From Silene latifolia (lineage: Eukaryota; Streptophyta; Magnoliopsida; Caryophyllales; Caryophyllaceae), in assembly GCF_048544455.1 (NCBI RefSeq), contig NC_133536.1:30320152-30384151 (forward strand): a DNA stretch of 64,000 bases, in the 5' to 3' direction. Position 1 is the first letter of the stretch. Each line of letters opens with the position of its first letter. Positions 36,080-47,368 of the stretch are shown here, piece by piece. A model generated the notes under the pieces. The model had not been told where the DNA came from. It searched no databases and saw only the letters and a program-made list of their open reading frames with translations. A program made the translations under genes and the position numbers.

Positions 36080-36912
36080 CTAGGAAATGACTAAACGAGG
36101 AAAAGCTACTCCTAAAATATCGTCTCGGAGAATCGAACGAAGGCCATTAGAAAGAGTGTTGAAGTAGGTTGGAACAGGTGAGGAGAGGACTCCAAAATTT
36201 GCAAGCCAGTCCGCTGCGCGATTCCCTTCACGGTAAATATGCTCTATTTTAGCGGTCCATCCCGACATATTAATGAGCTCCTTGCAACGATAAATCAGTG
36301 ATCGGAGACTATTATTCAACAATTGTTCATCACGAATAAAACCGACACAAGGGGAGTTATCCATATCAACTACCACCTTTGTGAACCCGCTAGCTCTGGC
36401 TCGTTCAAGACCCGTCACAACCGCGCGCATTTCTGCTCTCACAGAGGTGCAAATTCCACCAGAAAAGGCATAAGCAGAGAGGAATTACCCGTATCATCAC
36501 GGAGAATGCCTCCGCACCCCGCTGGACCCGGGTTTCCTTGTGAAGCTCCGTCCGTATTTAAAACTATCCATCCGAAAGGAGTGGGAGACCATCTGATATG
36601 CCTCTCAACCACAGAGGAACCGGGAGCAGGGATGAACAACCGAAATGGGTTGAAAGCTCTCATTGAAGTTTCAAATTGCTGGTGAAGGAAGCTGATTGGG
36701 TCTATTGGATTCTCCTCTACTCTGCCGAAGACCACATTGTTACGCCACCGCCACAACCACCAACATGTAATGGCAAATTTCATCGACCAGTTTGAAGAGG
36801 AGGATGAGGAGCCATTACTAGCATTCTTAGAAATCCAATGATTGAACTGATCTCCAAAGAACTCGTCTGACAACGCATAATCTCCTAGCTGCGTCCAAAT
36901 ATCATATGACAC
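36080..36912 (-). pseudogene. LINE ORF2, RNase H domain with a frameshift
   Basis: Two overlapping frames (36912-36439 and 36442-36080) make up the C-terminal end of a plant L1 ORF2. The first has LNTDGASQGNPGPAGCGG, the RNase H start with catalytic Asp; the second has MRAEMRAVVTGLERA, VVDMDNSPCVGFI and EGNRAADWLANFG, the remaining motifs. The shift is at about 36440. This domain helps remove RNA during element copying. The frame ends at 36080, 40 bases from the A-tail. Confidence 0.83.
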
Positions 36913-36990
36913 AGGACAATGGCGAAGAAGGTGGTCTGAAGTCTCGTCCTCTTTGTTGCATCGAGGACAAATGGGGTCATCTGAGAGGCC

Positions 36991-37721
36991 TCATTGCGCA
37001 CGGTTGTAGTTTGTCATAATGCGATCGTGTGCCGAGAGCCAAATGAACATACGGATACGCTGCTGAACCGGTAGTTTCCATATAAGGTGCCACGCCATTG
37101 GGTTTGTCACATGGGGTTCTTCACATGACAAAAGGATGGACATGGCCGATTTAATGGAGAACCGGCCGTGAGCAGTAGCGTTCCAGTGAAGGTTGTCTTC
37201 TAAAAGAGGATTCGGTGAGAGGGTGCGCACTGCAATTTTTTAGAGCTCGTTTTGACGGAAGTAGTTAGAGAACAAATCTCACTTCCACCCGGTATTATCA
37301 TCCCACATATCGCTAACGGTGGCCCCTAGTATATCGTCCAGGATGGGCTGGAGAACACTATCAGAAAGACATCCTTTATCGACCCATGAATTATCCCAAA
37401 AAAGAGTTCTTCTCCCGTTACCTACCACAGCAAAGGTTCCTGTAATTATTGTCTTTGCTTGGGAGGCAATCCCCGCCCAAACAATGGACATATTAGCTTT
37501 TGGATTAAACATATCGACATCACATCATCCATTGCAATATTTGGCTCTAAGAACCCGAGCCCACAAGCGTGAAGGCTCTGCTAGAATACGGAAACCCATT
37601 TTAGTGAGAAAAGCCTCATTAGACTGGCGTGAAGACCGAATTCCAAGGCCTCCTATAGACTTAGGGTTTTGAATGTTTTCCCAGGAAATTAAATGGACTT
37701 TCTCTGTTCTTCATTACCTCC
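36991..37721 (-). pseudogene. LINE ORF2, thumb and zf-RVT region
   Basis: The frame 37230-36991 reads HWNATAHGRFSIKSAM and WKLPVQQRIRMFIWLSAHDR, the zinc-binding region found after plant LINE reverse transcriptases. 37512-37279 holds the stretch before it (VGNGRRTLFWDNSWVDKG). 37680-37513 encodes, with breaks, the segment GGLGIRSSRQSNEAFLTKMG typical of the link to RT. Several stops separate the pieces. The sequence is cut at 37721 by the Gypsy LTR and continues at 57354. Confidence 0.8.
37717..37721. repeat. Target site duplication CCTCC of the Gypsy element, left copy
   Basis: CCTCC precedes the LTR start TGTGGACAG, and CCTCC follows the right LTR at 57354-57358. LINE sequence reads on across the two. 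Confidence 0.9.
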
Positions 37722-40153
37722 TGTGGACAGCGGGCTGCCCACGGGGGCGCTTGGGTAGGAAAAGAGAAACAAGCGTTTGCATTTTGTATGGAGTCGCTAC
37801 CAATTTTTATGGGAAATTGGAACCGTTCGAATACCTCGTGTCATGTAAAGACACAAAGTAGAGACATGAACACTAAGCAATCGTTACCCTTAGCATTCTA
37901 TGTCTAGAATGACTCTCGTGGATGCCAATGAACACGGGTGTTCACAGATATCTGGAGTAAGGGGTGAGGGTACGTATTAGGAAGCTCTTTTGATCGAACA
38001 CCTAATCCCGCCCGCCTCGATAGCGGCCTCTACTAATGATTAGGGAAGTTATTAGTACTCGATATATCATCGGCTATATGCATGTAATGCAACATCCAAG
38101 TTTTAATCCTAGCATGTGAGAATTAATACTAAGTCGGTTAACAATTAATTTAGCACACAATAGGTCGAAGTAGGATTTAATGCTCATTTACATGTGAAAA
38201 CATACAAACAATAAAAGAAATACAATAATTATAAATTACAATAATGAAAAATTACAATAATTACAACGGATTAGGCGATTTATGTCGAAAATACCTTTAA
38301 AACGGATAATTTGATAAAAAGAATAAAAGAAAAAATAAATCAACGAACAGGAATTAGCATGATAATACGGATAATAGTCAAATAATACGTAGTCTAAACA
38401 AACTAGGTCAAGGCAGAAACGGAGTTCAGGGACAGAACTCAGCCAGGAACAGGTGCAGCAGAGCTGCGTCCTTTGGAATAGGCGCAGCAGACGCTGCGTC
38501 TGTTCCTTGGCTCAGTTTTGGCTGTGAAGCCGTAATTGCAAGCCGTTAATGTCAATTGGTAAATTTAATGATCGATTGATGATATTTACTCGGATGAAAG
38601 TGATTAGCATGTTATTTAACATATGAATGGGTCATAAAAACAGTAAAATATGAATGAGACGGATGCAAACGAATTAATTACAAGATGGAATAATGACAGA
38701 AGTGAAAAATATTAATGAGTCAAACAAATTAAATCAATTGATTTGGTTAGATATGATGGATTAATGACGAATATACGATGAACATGTGAATAAGCAGATG
38801 TAAACTATATCAAAGACGAATTCCAGAAACTCAACATTGACGAATTGAATCTCTATAACCCGGAATTGAATTTAATGACGAAAACCCGCAAATATTGGAT
38901 TATTAGGGATTTAAGTCGGATTTGTGATGATTAAAACATATTAAAGATGATGATTATAATATACATGTGAATTATTATGCTATGATGATGAAGAATTAAC
39001 AAACAACACGAAACAAATAAAAGAATTTGACGAATAACAGAGGACGAACGAAGAAGAAAGGAAGCAGGAACTACGGCAACCTCATGAAGAGGCCCAGCAG
39101 GAACTGCGCTCATTCGAAGAGGCGCAACAGTTGCTGCGTCCTTTCTCGACGGTTATCTACTGGAAATCCGTAAAAAGAGGTTTTAAGGCATGGTTTTAGA
39201 AATCGGTTTTAATGATATCTTCGACATAAACCTTACAATGATGATACAATAATTAAAATACAATAAATAAAAGAGGATTATACACCCTCAGACTTACATG
39301 TTGACGAAACGAGAAGGATTAAGATATCGATTAGTGATGCTCGACGCGAATGCAAAGAAAATGCCCTTGTAAGAGGAAAACGATTAATTAATTAAGTTGA
39401 TTATTGTGTAGTTGGTCAAATTGGTCGGTCATGCAAACGGGGAGGCTGGTACTCAGAAGGATCCGAGCTTACGTGGTCGAAAGTTCAAGCACGTAGACGC
39501 CAAAAGTAAGAACAAAGTCTAGAATGCAAAGGGAGAAGAGAAGGGCGGACACTCGCGTGAGAAATATGAGGAGCGAAGGCTCCTATTTATACTAATCACG
39601 TGAAGGAATTAGGGTTTCGGAGACTCTTTGGAAGTGAATCTCGGAACGATATGAAAAAGATACGAGAAACATACAGAAAAGGGCCTGGGAAGAGGCGCAG
39701 CAGCCACTGCGTCTCTTGGAAGAGGCGCAGCGCCTGCTGCGTCTGTTCCCAAGTGGTTTCCCCCTGCAGAAGAAAGATCTCCGTGTTTGAGTTATGGTAG
39801 GACGGAAATAATTCGATTTTCCTTAATATCGTATGAGAATATTACGGGAAATTACTTACTAAAAGATAAAATTTATGAAATATGGAATAGAAATATCCGG
39901 AACATTCCAAACATTCGACTCGGATTTAACGGTTATCGAAAAATGGAGACGGTTTTAGGCCCGACTCAATGTACTCTAATTCTCACAAAACGACCGTATC
40001 GGGACGTAGATGACAACTAAGAGGTAGACATTAATATTTGAGCAATCACTTGACGATAATCTTACGAATTGTCACAAATCGTTCCGCGTATCAAACATGC
40101 GGCCCAATCATCACCGGGTGGTTTGCGGGAGGTGCAGAAATGAGGTATCTACA
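37722..40153 (-). repeat. 3' LTR of the Gypsy element (left)
   Basis: 2432 bp, nearly identical to 54899-57353. On the minus strand it begins TGTAGATACC and ends GCTGTCCACA. It contains three clusters of the motif GAAGAGGCGCAGCA...CTGCGTC (about 38443-38513, 39087-39152, 39690-39752) and a minus-strand TATAAATAG at 39583-39591. Confidence 0.92.
39583..39591 (-). promoter_or_regulatory. TATA box of the Gypsy LTR promoter (left LTR)
   Basis: The minus strand reads GATTAGTATAAATAGGAGCC, a good TATA box in the transcription direction of gag-pol. The same box lies at 56775-56783 in the right LTR, the one that would drive the element. Confidence 0.6.
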
Positions 40154-40166
40154 GAGCCCCCACTTT
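40154..40166 (-). promoter_or_regulatory. Polypurine tract of the Gypsy element
   Basis: On the minus strand AAAGTGGGGGCTC lies directly before the TGTAGATACC start of the 3' LTR. This fixes the element's polarity as minus strand. Confidence 0.75.
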
Positions 40167-41313
40167 GACTGAGGCTTGGACAAGGCGAAAGTCAAAGTAT
40201 AGCCATCAAGTCAATCGAAGATTACAACCTGACGACTATGGCGACGCGAGGCGGCTCAAGGGGTCTGAGCCAAGGACCTGTCGTCGGGAACATTTTAGAG
40301 TCTGTCGACTATCGGGGAGGGTCATTTAAAGTCCATTAGACTACGTAAGGAGGCTCGCCAGCCATAAGAAGAGACCATACCTGAGACTTCTTCTCGAGAT
40401 GCTTCCGGAGGTGCGTAATAGCTAAGGTTAAGCATAAGAGCTAAGGGTGAGACCTAAAAGATAAGTAAGGATTGGTACTAGGGTGTGGGACCCTAAAGGA
40501 AAGCATTGACGGGAAGGAGGCCTAAAGTAAGTTCAAATCAAGGGTAGCTAAAGCTTGGGTATAGGAACTCTATTGGTTTAGGAACTTCTGGAGAACGACA
40601 CCTTTGTCGCACTCCGCGAGGAAACAAGAAATATTGCGAGTAGCAGGACACAGGAGGGAACTGCTGAGAGGAAATCTGCTTTGGGTAGTCTTCGGGAAAT
40701 AATTGCGAGTAGCAGGACACAGGCGGGAACTGCTGAGGGGAAATCTGCTTAGGTAGATGTCAATCCTTGTGTCTTGAGAGAGACAGTACGTCCGCTTACT
40801 CTCGCTGGAGACACGATTGGGAATTATTCTTCTTGTCGTGAGAGGGAAAGTATATCCGCTTACTCTCGCTGGAGACATAACGAAGGTGTGTCGAATTCTG
40901 TGAAGGAATGAATGCTCGTTGCGACACGCAAAAGGTCTTGGATGGGATAAATAATATGCGGTAGTCTGCTGCGGGCTTGGAAATACGGGCCGGAACGGAA
41001 GAAAATTGCCAAACGGACCAAAAGAATAAAAAATAGCATCGGGGAAGAGGCGCACCAAAGATGGGCCCAGAAATAACGACTTATAACGAATTTTTGAAAA
41101 TCCATATGGAGGGAACAAAAGGAAGAGGCGCAGCAAGAGCTGCGTCTCTTGGAAGAGGCGCAGCGCCTCTTTTATATTCCCCAAATTGATTTTCTGCGTA
41201 AAAAACGAAAATCGGGAGGCTTTGTATTCATTTGCTCGAAACATAAATCACTCATTTCTCTCTCAAATCTTCACCATTTCCGCCAAGGTTCGATCCAAAA
41301 GCTTGCATTAATC
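40167..41313. repeat. 3' untranslated region of the Gypsy element with short tandem repeats, and leader of the antisense gene
   Basis: Two pairs of imperfect tandem units: 69-bp period at 40633-40757 (GCGAGTAGCAGGACACAGG repeated) and 64-bp period at about 40771-40880 (CCGCTTACTCTCGCTGGAGA repeated). At 41121-41175 a double GAAGAGGCGCAGC module lies upstream of the plus-strand gene. 41176-41313 is the probable 5' untranslated leader, rich in C and T. No other gene. Confidence 0.6.
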
Positions 41314-44300
41314 ATGACTAATCGAGGTATGTGTCTCAATCTTGCATTAATCGTCTACATTTGTCCAATTTTGAGCCGAAAAATCTAGGGTTTATGACCC
41401 CTTTGATCGAAAATTTGGGGATTTTCCCCCAAACGCATTTGCCTTGTCAAATTGACATTAGAAATGGATAGTAGATAATATTAGGAACATAACCATGTAT
41501 TTGTCTCGAATTTTCATCAAATTTTGAGCCTTTTGAGTGAATTTTGAGACGGTTTTACAGCTAAACCGTAAATTGCTTCGAAAATAGCCTTAGGATTGCC
41601 CATTTGCGGCGAAACTTGATATTTGGGATCCTTGAATGATGGGTAAACTTTCTACCATCTCGGAATTTTGGTTTGTGACGGCTTTTTCAGGGCACTTTTC
41701 TAGGGCATAATTGCCATTATAGCGAAATGCTGCCGAAATTTCGACTCGAACCCGGAACTAGGCTTCAAACTAGACTTGACTTGACCCTAATTACCACATG
41801 AGTGATCGGGTAGGTGGGGATATGGCCAAGGATGGCGAGAAAAGGAGCGATTTCAGGGCTTTGAAGGCTCGAAAATCCCTTAACCAAGGCTAGTCGTCAC
41901 GTGACGCGGCCTAAATTTGCTTTAATATTGCAGGTGATGAGGCTTCTACTTCTGGGAGAGCTCCCATGGAGATCGACGCTGCCACTGTCGAGGAGGCTTT
42001 AGAGCAGGCCTTCACCGCTGCGGTGATGGCTGCTGGAGACGAGGCTCACGAGGAGGAGGCCGTTGAGGAGGAGGAGGCCCCGAGACGGGCCAACGTCGGA
42101 CGAGGAGGTCGTCAGCTGAGAGGGGCTCCCGCGTGGGCTGAGACTTGGGAGAGTAGGCACCTGGTGTGGGCTGCAGAGGGTCACCTGTCCTACAGGACGG
42201 TGAAGAGTCTGGTAAATAGGAATTCACTACTCATTACCCATTCTCTTTCATTCTTTTATTCAAATTTCTTCCAAACTTCATTCAAAACTAAAGATAACTT
42301 TGTTTTAAATCATAACAGGAGGCCGGGAACATCAAGTCGTTCTCGGGTTACACGACAGCGATTGAGCACTACGAGCGGCTGTCGGCGGAGGAGAGGGCCA
42401 TGATCGAGCGTGGAGCGTTCGGTCCTTTGGTTCAGGTTTGGAGAGATATCGCGAAGAGGAAGTTGCGGGCTAACCTTAGCCTGGTCCGCGCTTTCTTGGA
42501 CCGATTCTGGGATACGACTTCCACATTTCACATGCCTTTTGGTGAGGTGGGAGTCACTTTGGAGGATTACGGCATGATTTCTGGTCTGCCGTGTGGGACC
42601 GAGGAGGTGGTGTGGCCGGAGACTGCCATGAGGGTGGACTCGACCAAGGCGAGGAGACTGATCGGCTGGAACTTGTCACCGAAGGTCATTCATGCGGGGT
42701 TTGATACCCAGTTCTTACGTTCGAGACTACTTTGCGGGGAAGACCCCGGCGCTGGTGACGATTGACGGGAGGGAGACGGCTCCTCCTCCCTGTACAGCTG
42801 AGCAGAGGGCTCGTCTGTGGCTTTGGTGGTTTCTGTCTTCGATTTACCTCGGAGACAAGGGCGAGAGGCTATCGACGAAGCTTCTTCTCTTCCTTTCTGA
42901 CCTGAGTTCCCTAGGACGTTGGGACTGGGTCACTGCTGGTTTTGCGGTCCTCATCCGCTTCATGAGGGCCATGGTTCGTCCGGAGTTGATGGAGAAGGGG
43001 ACTTCTCCACAGTGTTTGTCGGACCGGACTACTCTTTGGAGGTACGAACCTACCTTTAGATCCAAGTAAATTCCTTTCTTTATCAAATTACGAAAGATCG
43101 TCATTGATTATTTTGTTTTACAGGCGTGGGTGTACTCCTACTTCCCGAGCCTCGCACCCAAGAGGACGGAGCCGCTGGAGAGGGCCTTTCCCGTCGTGAG
43201 GGATTGGGTGATGTGCCGAACGAAGAGCAAGCGTTCTTCTCACAACGTCTACCGGCGGGACGTGAACGCTCTTCAGCTGAGCAGCATGAGTATCTCATTT
43301 ATATTCACTTGCTTCTTGCTTTTAGTTGATCATAGGAATGATCCTTGCTTTATTTTGTCACAGTGGGTGCCCAGACCTTGGGCGGAGTACGCTGGAGCGC
43401 CTCCTTTCGTGGCTGAGGTCCTTCGACCTAGGAGCTCGAGCCGACTGCTGTTGAGGACGTCGATGGGTCATGTATGGTACCTGGGCGAGCGTTTGGCTCG
43501 TCAGTGTTCACGGGACGTGTTGACGGTTCCCGTCGATCCTCCCAGGACGATGTTCAGGGAGCCTTCTGAGGCTGAGAGGGAGGCGGACTTGGCTGGTGCC
43601 AGTGGTGACGACCTTCTTTTCCTTGGCGAGGACTACTCGACGTTCCTTTACGGGAGGTTGGCGTACTGGCCAGTAGTGGTGAGTATCTTTATTTTGATTT
43701 TGATTTTTTTGAGAATCATGATGAAAGATCATCGATTGATGAAAAAAACATTTGTCTTTGTAGGAGGTCGAGGCGGCGGGCATCGAGCCCCTAGAGTACC
43801 CCGAGACCCTTGAGTATACTGACGCGACCGGGAGGACGACGATCTCCGAGCTGCGTGACTTCGACGTAGCTGTGACGGATGCTGGCCTGGACGACTGGCA
43901 GCATCTGATTCGGAGGGTGAGCCTCTAACTTGTATAACCTTTGTGTAAGAACACATTTGATTGAGTTTGTTCAATTTGTTGAGAATTTCTTTTTGAAAAT
44001 GTAGGTTGCGCCGTCTCGGTTTGTGGCATTGTGGAGGGTGGCCAACCGGCTTCGAGCTACTGCCGTCGAGGCACTTGTCGGCGGTCGAGGTCGTCAGGTA
44101 TGAACCTTACACCTATTTCGCTTTTGATTTTTGACTTTTCTAATTTTTGCTTTAATCGATTGACATGAGCCAATTTATTGTTTACAGGGTGACCGCGAGT
44201 CGGAGTGAGAGTTGGCCCAGTCCCGGGAGGAGACGGCTCACTTGTTGAGGGAGCTCGAGGTTCGGGACGCCGAGATCGCCGTTCTTGTGGCGAGAGTTGC

Positions 44301-44325
44301 AGAGTTGGAGGGCGCCCAACAGTAG
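41314..44325 (+). pseudogene. Antisense gene A: plant mobile domain (PMD) protein, about eight exons, damaged
   Basis: On the strand opposite gag-pol. Inferred exons: 41314-41326, 41934-42211, 42319-43041, 43124 to about 43290, 43364-43678, 43764-43916, 44005-44097, 44188-44325. Each intron has a GT donor and AG acceptor and joins in phase (for example G/GT GAT, CTG/GAG, CAG/GGT), except the donor near 43290, which looks altered. Exon 3 holds TFHMPFGEVGVTLEDYGMIS, the signature of the plant mobile domain of MAIN-type proteins. Exon 5 matches the domain's later part, and the last exon predicts a coiled coil (LLRELEVRDAEIAVLVARVA). An acidic, glutamate-rich N-terminus precedes these. Damage: shifts near 42705 and 43000 that cancel each other, and a TGA in the last exon (44206-44208). 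MAIN proteins act in the nucleus in silencing and meristem upkeep; the role here is unknown. Confidence 0.72.
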
Positions 44326-45146
44326 TTTTTGTTTGTTGGCTTTTGTCGTATTTTGCATATTTGTACATTGATTTTGAACATTTTTGGACTTTGTTTGGGG
44401 CTCGAGCCCCCAGTTTGTTGTACATTTCCTTCATTTGGTATATATACGATGGCCTGAGCGCCTTTGCTGCTGGATCGTGTTGCTTGTATCTGCAGGTTAG
44501 TTTCGAACATGTTTGGTAGATGACGGTTTACGCCGTCATGCTGCCGAAAATTACATAGAAAACATGCAAAACATACATTTGTATATACATATGGCCTTGA
44601 TTAGCGCAAGATGAGAGACTCGAGAGAAAAAATGCAAAAATTTTGCCGAAAATGACCGGACGGTAGGGAGGGTTACCCCCTAAAAAAAAAGAAAAAAAGG
44701 AAATTTATAAGTTAGAAATGTAGAAATGAAATTAAGAAATTAATATATACATGTTGAGATTCGTTAAAATAAACGAATTAAAATGAAAATTATTTCCTAA
44801 AAACGAAAATGAAATTTATAAAAAAATGAAAATGAAATGTATTTCCTAAAAAATGAAAATGTGCACATGTGGTAAAATGGCGAAATGTCGATGTCGTCTC
44901 AAAATGTGTGCCCGCGGAATTAGGAAACTTGAAACATGGTAATCTTCCCGTATTTACCAAAATAATAACCCGTAGGAATAGGAAATTATTCGTTATGGAA
45001 TTAGGAAAGATCCAACGCGGAAAATCACAGAAGTGAAGCTGAGGAAGAGGCGCAGCATGAACTGCGTCCCTTTGAAGAGGCGCAGCAGGTGTTGCGCCTG
45101 TTCCCAAAGTGGTCTATTCTGACGGATTTTTGGAAACAACAATTAG
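44326..45146. other. Spacer between antisense genes A and B
   Basis: No coding frame. The first 150 bases are probably the 3' untranslated region of gene A. At about 45046-45112 lies a pair of GAAGAGGCGCAGCA...TGCG(T/C)C modules ending GTTCCCAAAGTGGT, the same as a module in the LTR at about 39690-39758. Confidence 0.55.
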
Positions 45147-45155
45147 TATAAATAG
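45147..45155 (+). promoter_or_regulatory. TATA box of antisense gene B
   Basis: TATAAATAG lies 86 bp before the ATG at 45241, with a C/T-rich leader between. The 14 bases ATTAGTATAAATAG are identical to those around the TATA box of the LTR on its own coding strand. Confidence 0.6.
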
Positions 45156-45240
45156 AAGCGTCGATAGAGCTTTTATTCACACAAATCTTCCGTCTCTTCT
45201 TCGTCTATTTACATAAAATTCTCAAAAGAAAATTTTCATC

Positions 45241-46819
45241 ATGAATACTTTGGGGATCCGCTTGAAGGAATGGATTAACGAGTTTTCAAATATGGAGAAG
45301 CATGATATGGGCTCTTATAATTTTGGGTCGCTGTTGAGTTTGAAACTCATCAAGGTTGTGAAACCGTTCTTGGATGCTTGCCTTGACTACTGGGACCCGA
45401 ACTACCATGTTTTTGCGTTCCCTGGGGGTGATATTTGCCCCTTTCCTGAAGAAATTGCTGCTATTGGTGGATGGGACCCCGAACATTTGCCTGCTATTCC
45501 TTCTACTTCTCAAGGGTACAAAAGCAAATTTAGAGATTTGTTCGGATTGACTAGGCTTGAGGTGGACCGTCTAGTTACCTCAAAAGGTGTGAGAATGTTG
45601 GACTTCATAGATCGATTCATCAACAGGGCCGACCCCACCGTTTCTCATGTTGCTAGGCAGAGGGCATTTGGCTTTTGCTTGTTGCATGTATATGTCTTCC
45701 AAGGGGATGTTGACGAAGACTTGAGAGGTGATCCCCGTCTTCTGGGCCTTGTTGAGCAGATGGAACTGCGTAGGAGCCCGGCTTGCTTATGCTTAGGAGA
45801 GATTATTTTAGGCTTGGATAATAGGAAATCCAACCGTGATCTGCCATTCTTGGGGAGTCCCGTCATTCTGCAGGTAAAAGACATCTTCTTTTTTTTTTCT
45901 TTCTTTTTTTTTGCTTTTTTTTTTTTCGTTTTTTTTTTTCGTTTTTTTTTGTTTCGTTTTTTTTGTTTGTTTCGTTTTTTTTTTGTTTTTTGTTTCGTTT
46001 TTTTTGTTTTTTGTTTCGTTGTCTAATACCCGCTTTTGGTAGGTTTGGCTTATGGAACGGCTCCGATTGATTGAGCCCCCAGTTCATGCGCTTTCCTATC
46101 ATGCTCGTTCGATTGCGATGAGGACGCGGTTGTACATGGTGGACTTCACTCGGGTCTGTGATTATTGGAAGAACAAGCTGAAGAGTGATGATGGCCCGTT
46201 GATCAGGTGGGTCGTGCCATGGTGGCACCTTAAGTCCGTCACTGGAGTGTCTTCTTTGGATCCCACTAGGTCCGTGCGCATTCCCGGATTGGAGTTTATG
46301 GTGTGCATCTTCCCGGAGAGGCTAATGAGGCAAGTTGGGCTGAAACAGACGATCCCTAGGCTTGATACCGTCCCGCAGACTGTTATGGCGCTTACTACAG
46401 AGAGCCGAAGAGAGTGGGCTATGAAATGGGCCCAAAGAAACATGTGGTTCTTGAATTTCTCCGCCAATGCTTTATGGGTGTCGGATTCTTATCTGAGATG
46501 GAGAAAGGCTACCACTCCGGAAGAGCGCGAGAAATTGAGGAAACGCGAGCCCATCGACTACAAGGTGCGCGAGGGATAAAAAGAGAAGGAGAAGCATCTG
46601 ACAGAGGGAGAAGAAGAAGTCGGGTTTCAAGTTGTTCATCCGTCGAAGAAACCGAAGACTACTCCTGTCGCGGAAATGGTTATTGGCAAAAATGGAAAAG
46701 GTAGGCCTCGAGAAAGACCGTTGGTGATTAGGTCTGAAATGGCGCAAGAGCGTCCGGCTCGAGGTCGTGACAAGAAATATGACAAGAATGACAAGGGCAA
46801 GGGGAAGATGGAGGAATAG
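45241..46819 (+). pseudogene. Antisense gene B: PMD-related (DUF7745-like) protein, two exons, one internal stop
   Basis: Exon 1 is 45241-45873 and exon 2 starts at 46043. The 169-bp intron has donor CAG/GTAAAAG and acceptor TTGGTAG, and is extremely rich in T. Exon 1 contains CLDYWDPNYHVFAFPGGDIC and PFPEEIAAIGGW, like the W-DP-H-F-F...P...EE...I pattern of plant transposon-captured mobile-domain proteins. Exon 2 contains FPERLMRQVGLKQTIP, close to the PMD motif R-x-L/M-RQ-x-G. A TAA at 46577-46579 interrupts the frame, which then stays open with a strongly basic and charged tail (GKGRPRERP, DKKYDKNDKGKGK) to TAG at 46819. The tail could be the original C-terminus with a nuclear-type basic region. 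Function unknown; possible AATAAA-like signals follow at about 46862 and 46944. Confidence 0.72.
45874..46042 (+). other. T-rich intron of antisense gene B
   Basis: Begins GTAAAAGACATC and ends CTTTTGGTAG. About 45889-46020 is almost pure T broken by GTTTCG and GC. Read from the other strand, as element genomic RNA would be, it is a long A-rich run that cannot be spliced. Confidence 0.75.
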
Positions 46820-47368
46820 CCCGAGTCTTTATTTATTATTTGATTATTATTATTATTGTTGTAATAAAAAAAAGGTGGGGTTTTTAGAATCCTGGCCTAT
46901 TCTATTTTTATTATGTAGCGTACTATTATTATTAAAACAATGAATGAAATAAAAAAGGTTAAATGGTTATGAAACCGTTGTGATTTTCTTTTTATTATTC
47001 TTGTTGAATTTCAAATGCAATGCAAATGTCCTTCTATTTACATTTTAGATATGATGGGTTGAATCCTGTGAAGGATTGCCTACGTATTCACTTAAAAAAA
47101 GCGAAATCAAACCCTTGCGCGTAGTTCGAGTAAATGTAAAAGAATAATTGTTCTAAGCAAGAGCTTGTAATGAACTTAGAAAAGAAGCATGAGCCTTTGC
47201 TTACTCTGAAGGTGTGAATTTAGTTTATTTGATGATATGAGGATGACAAATTTGTCAAAATGCAAGAGCATAGTGACATTAGCTTATTTCAGCTTGGCCA
47301 GGGGCCGTTTACTTAGTGCCACAAGAGCGACACGTGGGGTTACGCAAGGCGCGTTTTTTGGTCCTATT
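46820..47368. other. Convergent spacer between antisense gene B and integrase
   Basis: No coding frame. Gene B and the pol frame end toward each other here. AT-rich with several AATAAA-like hexamers on the plus strand. Confidence 0.55.

Noticed and set aside
41105-41388. Short frames over the Gypsy 3' region, such as 40570-41244 on the minus strand
   Set aside because: No domain or motif, and the sequence consists of repeats and the leader of antisense gene A.
45863-46228. Minus-strand frame with a long lysine-rich C-terminal half
   Set aside because: It is the reverse reading of the T-rich intron of antisense gene B, not a gene.
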